A stretch of 64,000 nt of DNA from Castellaniella sp036379515 (GTDB lineage: Bacteria > Pseudomonadota > Gammaproteobacteria > Burkholderiales > Burkholderiaceae_B): positions 1-64,000 of the forward strand of contig NZ_DASVGN010000032.1 in assembly GCF_036379515.1 (NCBI RefSeq). The letters run 5' to 3'. The translations under genes were made by a program, and so were the position numbers. Shown piece after piece: positions 38,440 to 46,204 of the stretch. How positions within the stretch are numbered: the stretch's first letter is position 1; each line of letters opens with the position of its first letter. A model generated the notes under the pieces. That model was not told where the DNA came from. It ran no database searches and was given only the letters and a program-made list of their open reading frames with translations.

Positions 38440-40550
38440 CCAGCTTTCTGAATTTTTTGAAGGAGGCCGGGTCAACCCACGCACGGCTGATGGCAGGTCC
38501 CGTACTGATCCTCATGGTGCTGGCCATGATGATCCTGCCCCTGCCGCCGTTCATTCTGGATCTGCTGTTCACCTTCAACATTTCGTTGTCGGTCATGATC
38601 CTGCTGGTGGCCATGTTCACGCGCAAGCCCCTGGACTTCGCTGCTTTTCCGTCGGTGTTGCTGTTTGCCACGCTGTTGCGCCTGTCGTTGAACGTGGCCT
38701 CTACCCGCGTGGTTTTGCTCAACGGCCATAAGGGGCCGGCGGCTGCAGGGCACGTCATCGAAGCATTCGGCCATTTTCTGGTCGGAGGCAATTTTGCCGT
38801 CGGCATCGTGGTCTTCATCATCCTGGTGATCATCAACTTCACGGTGATCACCAAAGGGGCGGGGCGGATTGCCGAGGTGGGCGCACGTTTCACCCTGGAT
38901 GCCATGCCCGGCAAGCAGATGGCCATCGACGCCGACCTCAATGCGGGCCTCATTGGCGAAGAAGACGCGCGCAAGCGTCGCGCCGAAGTCGGGCAAGAGG
39001 CCGAGTTCTACGGCGCCATGGATGGCGCGAGCAAGTTCGTGCGCGGTGACGCGGTGGCGGGCCTGCTCATCATGGTGATCAACATTCTGGGTGGGCTCAT
39101 CGTGGGCGTGGCGCAGCACGGGATGTCGTTCTCGAATGCGGGGAGCGTCTACACCTTGCTCACCATTGGGGATGGCCTGGTCGCCCAGATTCCGGCACTG
39201 GTCATCTCGACGGCCGCAGGTGTGGTCGTGTCGCGGGTGGCGACCGATCAGGATGTGGGCCAGCAGATGATGGGGCAGCTCTTTGCCAACCCCAGCGTTT
39301 TGTTCATCACGGCGGGTATCCTCACGCTCATGGGGTTGATCCCGAACATGCCCCATGTCGCCTTTCTGCTCCTCGCGGCTGCGCTGGGTGGCGGGGGGTG
39401 GATGGTGCGCCAGCGGCAGGAACAGGAACGCCTGGCGGCCGAGAAAGAGCCTCATCGAGAACAGGAAGAGGCCGTTGCAGCTGCCTCGGAGGCCAGTTGG
39501 GACGACGTGTCGCCCATCGATCCCCTGGGGCTGGAAGTGGGGTACCGCCTGATTTCTCTGGTGGACCATCAGCAAAATGGCGAGTTGCTGCACCGCATCC
39601 GCAGCTTGCGCAAGAAATTTGCGCAAGAGATGGGATTCCTGCCGCCGGTCGTTCATATCCGCGACAATCTGGAAATCAAGCCAACCGATTATCGGATTCT
39701 GCTGTTTGGCGTCGAGGTGGGACGTGGCGTGGCGCAAACGGGGCATTGGCTGGCCATCGATCCTGGCGGTGTCACGGCGCCGCTGCAGGGCACTCCGACC
39801 AAGGACCCGGCCTTTGGCTTGCCAGCGGTCTGGATCGACTCGACCGCGCGTGAGCAAGCCCAGATAGCGGGGTATACCGTGGTGGATGCTGCCACGGTCG
39901 TCGCCACCCACCTCAACCATCTCATGCATCGCTACGGGGCTCGCCTCTTGGGGCGGCAAGAGACGCAGCAGTTGCTCGACCGCGTGGGCCGCGAAGTGCC
40001 CAAGCTCGTCGAAGACCTGGTACCCAAGACCCTGAGCCTGCCGGCGCTGCAGAACTTGTTACGCAGCCTGTTGGATGAAGATGTGCCGATCCGAGACATG
40101 CGCAGTATCCTGGAATCCGTCACGGAACATGCACCTCGATTGGCTGGGCTGAATCCTGCCGGGACAGGGCCAAACCTGGACGAATTGCTTGCGCAGGTGC
40201 GGGTCGTGCTGGGCCGGGCAATCGTGCAGCACTGGTTTGACAACGATCAGGAGTTGCGTGTCATTGGTCTGGACGCGCGGCTGGAACGTGTGCTGACGCA
40301 GGCCATGGGCGTCAACGGAGCGCTGGAGCCGGGGCTGGCTGAGAACTTGCTCAAGGATACACAGCGCATCGTGCAACAGCAGGAAGAGCGGGGGGATGCC
40401 CCGGTGTTGATTGCTCCGCCCGTGTTGCGTGCCTCGCTTTCGCGCTTTTTGCGCCATCATCTGCCCCACATGGCGGTACTTTCAAGCGCCGAAATTCCCG
40501 ATGAGCGCGTGATCCGCGTCACGGCCGTCATTGGGGGGACTGCCACGTGA
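38436..40550 (+). CDS. flhA: Flagellar export gate protein FlhA
   Basis: The 704-residue protein has eight N-terminal spans, the FHIPEP-type block (TRVVLLNGHKGPAAAGHVIE, then PGKQMAIDADLNAGLI), a linker rich in Glu/Gln/Ala, and the cytoplasmic C-terminal domain that binds chaperone-substrate complexes. It is the main energy-transducing part of the flagellar type III exporter. Confidence 0.97.
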   Translation: MTSFLNFLKEAGSTHARLMAGPVLILMVLAMMILPLPPFILDLLFTFNISLSVMILLVAMFTRKPLDFAAFPSVLLFATLLRLSLNVASTRVVLLNGHKGPAAAGHVIEAFGHFLVGGNFAVGIVVFIILVIINFTVITKGAGRIAEVGARFTLDAMPGKQMAIDADLNAGLIGEEDARKRRAEVGQEAEFYGAMDGASKFVRGDAVAGLLIMVINILGGLIVGVAQHGMSFSNAGSVYTLLTIGDGLVAQIPALVISTAAGVVVSRVATDQDVGQQMMGQLFANPSVLFITAGILTLMGLIPNMPHVAFLLLAAALGGGGWMVRQRQEQERLAAEKEPHREQEEAVAAASEASWDDVSPIDPLGLEVGYRLISLVDHQQNGELLHRIRSLRKKFAQEMGFLPPVVHIRDNLEIKPTDYRILLFGVEVGRGVAQTGHWLAIDPGGVTAPLQGTPTKDPAFGLPAVWIDSTAREQAQIAGYTVVDAATVVATHLNHLMHRYGARLLGRQETQQLLDRVGREVPKLVEDLVPKTLSLPALQNLLRSLLDEDVPIRDMRSILESVTEHAPRLAGLNPAGTGPNLDELLAQVRVVLGRAIVQHWFDNDQELRVIGLDARLERVLTQAMGVNGALEPGLAENLLKDTQRIVQQQEERGDAPVLIAPPVLRASLSRFLRHHLPHMAVLSSAEIPDERVIRVTAVIGGTAT

Positions 40551-42856
40551 ACATCAGCCGATTTGTTGGGGCCACCAGTCGCGAGGCCTTGCGCCAGGTG
40601 CGTCTGGCGCTGGGGCCGGACGCACTCATCATTTCTAATAAACGAGTCAATGGCGGCGTCGAGATTCTGGCGTCTGATCAGACGGCGATGCCAGAAGAAG
40701 TGCCGGTCGCGGCGCCTGAGGCGCCGCCTGAAGCCCTGAGGCGTCCGCCAGCCTCGGTCGCGCGGCCGCCGGGGGCGGCAGCCGCCGACGTGCTGGGAGC
40801 CATTGGTGAACTCAAGGGCACGCTGGAATCGCGTATTGACGAACTGGTGTGGGGCAATCAGCTGCGTCAGTCGCCTCAAGCCATCAGCGTATTTCAGACC
40901 TTGCTGCAGTTCGGTTTCAGTACCGCTTTGTTGCGCGCCATGCTCAAGCGGATGCCGACGCAGCCCGATGCAAGAGCCGCACTGCAGTGGGCTCGACGCG
41001 AGCTGATTGACCATCTTCCGGTCATGCCTTCCGAAGAGGCTTTGTGGCAGCCCGGTCTGGTGCTTGCCTTGGTCGGCCCGACGGGGATTGGAAAAACCAC
41101 GACGCTGGCCAAGCTCGCGGCGCGCTGCGTGCGGCGCATGGGGGCTGATCACCTGGTGCTGCTGACCACCGACACTTATCGGATCGGAGCCCACGAGCAG
41201 TTGAAGATCTATGGCCAGATGCTGCACGTGCCCGTGCACGTGGTGCAAGATGCGCCCGAGTTACGCCGCATTTTGCAGTCGGTGCGAGCCGATCAAGTGG
41301 TTCTGATCGATAACGTGGGCACGAGCCAGCGTGATCGATACGTGGCGGATCAAGCTGCGCTGCTGGCCGGCGCGGGCCGACGTGTGGAGCGGCTGTTGGT
41401 GCTCAATGCGGCCAGCCAGGGGGATACCCTTGACGAGGTGGCGCGCACGTACCTGCACGATGGCGGAACGCCTCTGAAAGGCTGCATCATCACCAAAGTC
41501 GATGAAGCCTCCCGCCACGGTGCCGTGCTGGATACGGCCTTGCGCTATCAGCTTCCCATTCATTATGTATCCGATGGCCAGAAGGTCCCGGAAAACCTGC
41601 GGGTCATGTCGGCGGCCGAACTCATTGATTTGGCTTTGGTGCCGCTGGAAGGTCATCGCACGCTCTATTCGCCGACAGAAGCCGACTTGGCGGCACTGCT
41701 TTCGGTGACTCCGACGCAGGACGAAGCGCAACGAGCGGCGGACCGCCTGCAGCAGAACTTGCTATTGCCTCAGCTCCTGACGCGTTCAGCCGATGGGGGT
41801 GACCTGACACAGAATCAGTTGAACGCCGCCGTGGCCTGTCTGGACGCGGATGCGCTGCTGTCCGCGTCTCACGATATGTGGCAATCACGGCAGGCAGGTC
41901 GCCTGCCGGCTGCGTCTCAGCTGATTGAGCAAGGGCATCGTTCCACATCGGGTCTGTCGGCTCAACCGGGATGGATCCTGCATGATCGATGGTCCGTCGT
42001 TCTGGACGGGCGGCGGGGTGTCTGGTCGGCTGCGTTTTACTGCGGGACTCGGGGGCGGCCTGTGGCTGCAGGGGCGCAGCAGCTGGAGCTGCCCGATGGT
42101 CGTTATGCCACATCACCTGCTTCAACGCAGGGCTCGGTGCTTGTGGACCCGCGATTCTCTCAAGTTGAGGCCGCTTCGCAGGTGTGGCCGAGCAGTTGCC
42201 AGGTCCTGGCGCAGGCAGGTCAGACTGTAATGCGAGCCCTGGATGCTGGCGGATATTCCTGGCTTGCGTTGTGCCCGCCGCGTACGGTCGTGCACCAACC
42301 TGATGGGGCCAGCCTTGCGTCTGCCGTCGCCCGTGGACTGAGCCATCGCCCGCTGGGCCTGGCAGTCACGGCAGATGGGGGAGTTCCCGCAGGGATTTCT
42401 GTGGGCAGGGTGAGCTTGTGGGCCGCTGCCGCAGCAGTCCAGTTGCGTAGCAGGGGCTTGCAGCCGCTTGAGACTTGCCTCTACAGTCTACGGGCCGTGG
42501 ATGCAGAGACTGGCGGCGTCCTGAGGTCCTGGTATGCCTTGGGCAGTGGAGTGGCACAGATCGAGGCCGAACACGCTGCCGAGGGTATCCTGGCCCACCA
42601 TGCATTGAGTGCGCAGCGGCGCATGTTTGCAGCACTCCTGGCGGATGATCGTGGCCCTGAGCCCTTGCTGGATCGCCTGGCCTATTGCGCCCAGATGGGG
42701 CTGGCCGCAGGGCATCTGGCCCGGTCTGGGCAGCTCTTGCCGGCTAGCCAGGTGGCGGCGCGCCTGGTCGGTACCCGAACTTTGACGTTGCGGACGGCAC
42801 CGCATGGCCTTTTGAAACTCTTTTCGCTTAAAGCGCTGTTGGCTGTTGGATCTTAA
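40547..42856 (+). CDS. flhF: FlhF signal-recognition-like GTPase with long C-terminal extension
   Basis: The protein has 769 residues from GTG 40547, overlapping the flhA stop (GTGA). The first 366 residues are FlhF: an N-terminal B region, an N domain, and the SRP-type G domain (G1 GPTGIGKTTTLAKL at 177-190, DTYRIGAHEQLKIYG, G4 TKVDEA at 316-321). FlhF sets the site and number of flagella. The G3 region reads LIDNVGTSQRD where most relatives have DT(A/V)G. Residues 370-769 form a large, Ala/Gly/Trp-containing extension (VVLDGRRGVWSAAFYCG) absent from Bacillus or Pseudomonas FlhF. No flhG or fliA follows. Confidence 0.93.
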   Translation: MNISRFVGATSREALRQVRLALGPDALIISNKRVNGGVEILASDQTAMPEEVPVAAPEAPPEALRRPPASVARPPGAAAADVLGAIGELKGTLESRIDELVWGNQLRQSPQAISVFQTLLQFGFSTALLRAMLKRMPTQPDARAALQWARRELIDHLPVMPSEEALWQPGLVLALVGPTGIGKTTTLAKLAARCVRRMGADHLVLLTTDTYRIGAHEQLKIYGQMLHVPVHVVQDAPELRRILQSVRADQVVLIDNVGTSQRDRYVADQAALLAGAGRRVERLLVLNAASQGDTLDEVARTYLHDGGTPLKGCIITKVDEASRHGAVLDTALRYQLPIHYVSDGQKVPENLRVMSAAELIDLALVPLEGHRTLYSPTEADLAALLSVTPTQDEAQRAADRLQQNLLLPQLLTRSADGGDLTQNQLNAAVACLDADALLSASHDMWQSRQAGRLPAASQLIEQGHRSTSGLSAQPGWILHDRWSVVLDGRRGVWSAAFYCGTRGRPVAAGAQQLELPDGRYATSPASTQGSVLVDPRFSQVEAASQVWPSSCQVLAQAGQTVMRALDAGGYSWLALCPPRTVVHQPDGASLASAVARGLSHRPLGLAVTADGGVPAGISVGRVSLWAAAAAVQLRSRGLQPLETCLYSLRAVDAETGGVLRSWYALGSGVAQIEAEHAAEGILAHHALSAQRRMFAALLADDRGPEPLLDRLAYCAQMGLAAGHLARSGQLLPASQVAARLVGTRTLTLRTAPHGLLKLFSLKALLAVGS

Positions 42857-43299
42857 AGAGGCCGATGGCGGGGCAGCTTGCCGCGCGCATCGTAGAGGTC
42901 TTCGCCCATGAGCGTGCGCAAGGTGTCGAGTGCGCGCTGGTTGTGTTCGATGAACGTGTGCAGGATTTGTCCGTTGCTTTCGTTCAGCGCTTGGGCTTCG
43001 CCCGCCCTTTGCCACAGGGATTTGAAAGCCTGGTGAAGATCGGGGTGCGTGACGCACGCCGATTCTATGCTTTCGCGAGTGTCGGTGAAGCCCAGTTCGG
43101 CAAGGTGTTGAGATCGAGTCTGGTCGAGTTCGCCCAGACGGCGAGCGTAGTCGTTTTTGCGCGCGGTGAGGGTGCCTAGCGCTTCATCGGAAGGAGTTTC
43201 GAGCAGCAGCTGACCTTCGGCTTGCAGCGTCTTGATGAAATCGTCCAGCAGCGCCGATTGCTCGTCGACACAGCGCAGCAGGGCGTCGATGTGGCTCAT
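42853..43299 (-). CDS. flgN: FlgN, export chaperone for FlgK/FlgL
   Basis: This is a 148-residue all-helical protein with the FlgN pattern (LLDDFIKTLQAEGQLLLE ... LTARKNDYARRLGELDQTR). It escorts hook-filament junction proteins to the exporter. It is tail to tail with flhF with both stops in one TTAA (42853-42856), and follows flgM on the minus strand by 3 nt. Confidence 0.9.
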   Translation of the reverse strand: MSHIDALLRCVDEQSALLDDFIKTLQAEGQLLLETPSDEALGTLTARKNDYARRLGELDQTRSQHLAELGFTDTRESIESACVTHPDLHQAFKSLWQRAGEAQALNESNGQILHTFIEHNQRALDTLRTLMGEDLYDARGKLPRHRPL

Positions 43300-43302
43300 G
43301 AT

Positions 43303-43590
43303 TTACTTCAGGAGATCCCGCACGCTGGCGAGCAGGCCGTCGGCGATACGGCTGGGGTCAATGCGCAGATCGCCCGAAGCCAGTGCATCGCGGATCTGCT
43401 GCACGCGTTCAGTGCGGATGTCGGCATCGCTGCTTTGCAAAGCTGCAAGTTGGCGCGCGGCAGGGCTCAGATCGACGTCGCCACGGGCACCTGCAGTTTG
43501 TGTGGCGCCCGGATGCGACGAAGCCTCGCCGCGCGCATTCGCCGGTACGGCATTGAGCAGCGGGTTGGAAGAAGTGGAGTTGATTTTCAA
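43303..43590 (-). CDS. flgM: Anti-sigma-28 factor FlgM
   Basis: The 95-residue protein starts MKINSTSSNPLL and ends in the FliA-binding helices (RTERVQQIRDALASGDLRID, RIADGLLASVRDLL). It holds sigma-28 inactive until hook completion, when it is exported. A sigma-28-like promoter lies about 50 bp upstream, giving the usual feedback control. Confidence 0.95.
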   Translation of the reverse strand: MKINSTSSNPLLNAVPANARGEASSHPGATQTAGARGDVDLSPAARQLAALQSSDADIRTERVQQIRDALASGDLRIDPSRIADGLLASVRDLLK

Positions 43591-43638
43591 GGTTCGCCTC
43601 CGGACTGGGCGTCAGACGGTGATCATGGGTACAAGCCA

Positions 43639-43665
43639 TTTACGGTGCACCGGCACGATTCTTTA
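43639..43665 (-). promoter_or_regulatory. Sigma-28 (FliA) promoter of flgM-flgN
   Basis: On the minus strand TAAA (43662-43665) and ACCGTAAA (43639-43646) are exactly 15 bp apart, matching the TAAA-N15-GCCGATAA consensus with 5 of 8 in the -10 box. The start would be about 40 nt upstream of flgM. Confidence 0.6.
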
Positions 43666-43671
43666 GCAGTG

Positions 43672-44394
43672 CTACATCATAACCTGAACAGTATGCGCGT
43701 TGACCACGGTGCCGCTGATGATGCGGCCGTTGGTGGTGCGGACCTGGATCTGGCTGCCCGGCCCGCCCGACTCCAGCGCCTGCCCTTCGCTGGAGACCAC
43801 GAAGCCCGTACCGCGCGCGACGGTGCGCACTTGGTCGCCGCGCTGAACAGAATTTGGGTCGCGTAGTGCGCTGGATTCAAGGGTGCCCCCCGCACGGATG
43901 GCACGGGTACTGATCCAGCCGATGACCCGGCTGCGGTCGGTCATGGCGCGCGGATTGCGAAGCAGGTCACCTTCACGTGTTTCAACGTCGCCGGCGGTGA
44001 TCAAGGCACCGCGTGCGATGGTGTGTCGGGCGACGAAGTAGGACCCGATGACCTGGATGTTGGCCTGCAGATAGGTCGTCCAGGGACGCGGGGCGAGGCA
44101 ACGGATGCCTACCGTGGTGCGCGATTGCAGCCCGCTTGCCCCGGCGACGAAGGTTTCCATCTGGGTACAGGCCACCTGGTTCAGGGCGGCCGGCGGCGTG
44201 ACGGTGATGAGAGCGTGCCCCGGGAAGCTCGCCGCCCGCTCTTGGAGAAGTGCCCGTGCCTTGTCGACCAGCACTGCAGGATCTTGCAGTACCACCGCAG
44301 GGGGCGCCGCCTGAGCATACGCCTTCCCCACGAGTACCCAAGGCACCAGCGTGAGCAGCAGCAGGAAGGGAAGGGCTCGGCGGATTGCAACCAT
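43672..44394 (-). CDS. flgA: FlgA, P-ring assembly chaperone
   Basis: A 240-residue periplasmic protein has a signal peptide (MVAIRRALPFLLLLTLVPWV ... AYAQA) and a C-terminal SAF-like domain (ARHTIARGALITAGDVETRE, GFVVSSEGQALESG, NGRIISGTVV). It helps FlgI polymerise into the P ring. ATG 44394 is preferred over an upstream in-frame ATG at 44448 because it yields a proper signal sequence. Confidence 0.93.
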   Translation of the reverse strand: MVAIRRALPFLLLLTLVPWVLVGKAYAQAAPPAVVLQDPAVLVDKARALLQERAASFPGHALITVTPPAALNQVACTQMETFVAGASGLQSRTTVGIRCLAPRPWTTYLQANIQVIGSYFVARHTIARGALITAGDVETREGDLLRNPRAMTDRSRVIGWISTRAIRAGGTLESSALRDPNSVQRGDQVRTVARGTGFVVSSEGQALESGGPGSQIQVRTTNGRIISGTVVNAHTVQVMM

Positions 44395-44430
44395 GAAGGC
44401 ATTGTACGAAAGCAGTGTGCAGGCCACATC

Positions 44431-44450
44431 GTTTGAATTGGCCTTCAAAC
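44431..44450. promoter_or_regulatory. Inverted repeat in the flgA-flgB divergent region
   Basis: GTTTGAA and TTCAAAC form a perfect 7-bp inverted repeat around TTGGCC, in the gap between the divergent flgA and flgB genes. It is a candidate site for FlhDC or another regulator; it does not closely resemble the enteric FlhDC box. Confidence 0.4.
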
Positions 44451-44584
44451 CTCGGTTTGTTTCGCATTTTGTCAGGCGGTATCAGGCCGTACCATGACGT
44501 CGTGCCGTGAAGCACCTTGATGGCTCATGGGCCGGCTGCCGCGTCAGCTGGCAAACGCGCAGCTCTGATTCACACGGATGACTC

Positions 44585-45001
44585 ATGATCGACGGTCTCA
44601 GCAAAGACTTTGATTTTTACCAGAAGGCCCTGGCCCTGCGTCAGCAGCGGCAGGACGTCCTGGCAAGCAATATCGCCAATGCCGATACGCCCAATTACAA
44701 GGCCCGTGACGTGGATTTCAGCGCGGCGCTGCGCACGGCCGTGGGGCAGACCGGCGGCCTGCCGCGCTTGCCCGATACATCGTTGACCCTGACGTCTGCC
44801 CGCCACATACCGGCCCAGGCGCATTCGGTGGGCGCGACGCAAGAACTCTACCGGACACCGCTGCAGCCCAGCCTGGACGGCAACACGGTGGATATGGACG
44901 TCGAGCGCGTGCAGTTCGCCGACAACACCATGCGCTATCAGACGGACTTGCAGGTGTTGAATCAGCGGATCAAAACCATGCTTGCGGCTTTGCAGCAATA
45001 G
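44585..45001 (+). CDS. flgB: Flagellar proximal rod protein FlgB
   Basis: The 138-residue protein has the rod-protein N-terminal motif (LASNIANADTPNYKARDVDF) and C-terminal helix. It forms the rod with FlgC, FlgF and FlgG. It is the first gene of the flgBCDEFGHIJ operon. Confidence 0.96.
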   Translation: MIDGLSKDFDFYQKALALRQQRQDVLASNIANADTPNYKARDVDFSAALRTAVGQTGGLPRLPDTSLTLTSARHIPAQAHSVGATQELYRTPLQPSLDGNTVDMDVERVQFADNTMRYQTDLQVLNQRIKTMLAALQQ

Positions 45002-45019
45002 CGTTCACCCGGAGACTTC

Positions 45020-45427
45020 ATGGCTACTTTCAGCATTTTCCAGATCGCCGGTTCCGCTTTGGCTGCACAGTCGCAGCGCATGAACGTCTCGGCCAGCAAC
45101 GTGGCCAATGCCGACAGTGCAGTCGGGCCGGATGGGAAACCGTACCGGGCTCGCGAGGTCGTCTTTCAGACGACGCCATCACGGCAGTCGGATGCCATCG
45201 GAGGGGTCAAGGTTGCCTCGGTGGTCGAGAGCACGGCGGCGCCCCGCCTGCAGTACGACCCGGGCAACCCGCTGGCCGATGCAAAAGGCTACGTCACACT
45301 GCCCAACGTGGACGTGGTGGCCGAGACCGTCAACATGATTTCGGCCTCACGTTCCTATCAGGCCAACGTCGAAGTGATCAATACGGCCAAATCGCTCATG
45401 GCCAAGACTTTGGCCCTGGGCCAATAA
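45020..45427 (+). CDS. flgC: Flagellar proximal rod protein FlgC
   Basis: A 135-residue rod protein has the N-terminal AQSQRMNVSASNVANADS block and C-terminal EVINTAKSLMAKTLALG helix. It lies 18 nt after flgB. Confidence 0.96.
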   Translation: MATFSIFQIAGSALAAQSQRMNVSASNVANADSAVGPDGKPYRAREVVFQTTPSRQSDAIGGVKVASVVESTAAPRLQYDPGNPLADAKGYVTLPNVDVVAETVNMISASRSYQANVEVINTAKSLMAKTLALGQ

Positions 45428-45438
45428 AGGACTCTTTC

Positions 45439-46134
45439 ATGGCAACCGTTCCAGATGCCACCAGCGCAGCCAGTTCGGCTGTCGCCTCTTTGGCCAGTGC
45501 GCAGAACAACAGCCTGGTGTCCAGCACGCAGGATCAGTTCCTGACCTTGCTGGTGACGCAGCTGCAGAACCAGGACCCGCTCAATCCCATGGATAACGCG
45601 CAGGTCACGTCGCAGATCGCGCAGCTGTCGACCGTCAATGGCATTCAGCAGCTCAACAACACGCTGCTGGCCTTGTCGGGGCAGATGGACATGTCGCAGT
45701 CCTTGCAGGCCGCGAGCCTCATTGGCAAAGACATCTTGTATCCAGGCGCCAAGGTGTCTCTGGGCAGCGACCCGAATGATCCCACGGTCAAGGTGGCAAC
45801 CCCGTTTGGGGTGGACCTGATGTCCGGCACGACGGGCACCACGGTTTCCATTCTGGATAACAGTGGCAAGGTGGTGCGCAAGATGGACTTGGGCGCGCAG
45901 CCCGCCGGCATCTACCCCATCACCTGGGATGGACTGGACGACATGGGGGTTGCCGTGCCGGATGGCGCATATACCGCCCAGGTGGCCGGGACGGATGCCA
46001 AGGGGCAGCCCGTGTCCACCCAGGTACTCACTTCGGGTCACATCTCCAGTGTGGCGTATACCACCGATGGCCTGAAGCTGAACCTGGCGGCTGGCGACAA
46101 GATTTCCTTGCTGGACGTCCGGCAGGTCATGTAG
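45439..46134 (+). CDS. flgD: Hook cap / hook assembly protein FlgD
   Basis: The 231-residue protein has the N-terminal FLTLLVTQLQNQDPLNPMDN motif and the FlgD beta domains (GIYPITWDGLDDMGVAVPDG). It caps the growing hook during polymerisation of FlgE. Confidence 0.96.
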   Translation: MATVPDATSAASSAVASLASAQNNSLVSSTQDQFLTLLVTQLQNQDPLNPMDNAQVTSQIAQLSTVNGIQQLNNTLLALSGQMDMSQSLQAASLIGKDILYPGAKVSLGSDPNDPTVKVATPFGVDLMSGTTGTTVSILDNSGKVVRKMDLGAQPAGIYPITWDGLDDMGVAVPDGAYTAQVAGTDAKGQPVSTQVLTSGHISSVAYTTDGLKLNLAAGDKISLLDVRQVM

Positions 46135-46204
46135 TGCTGAGGCTCCCGCCGGGGGCTCGTTCTGAATTCTGAATCAACGCAATTCGCACCGAAAGAGGTC
46201 AATC

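Noticed and set aside
38472..39959. 495-residue open frame opposite flhA
   Set aside because: Rich in His, Gln and Arg with no domain; flhA on the other strand is unmistakable.
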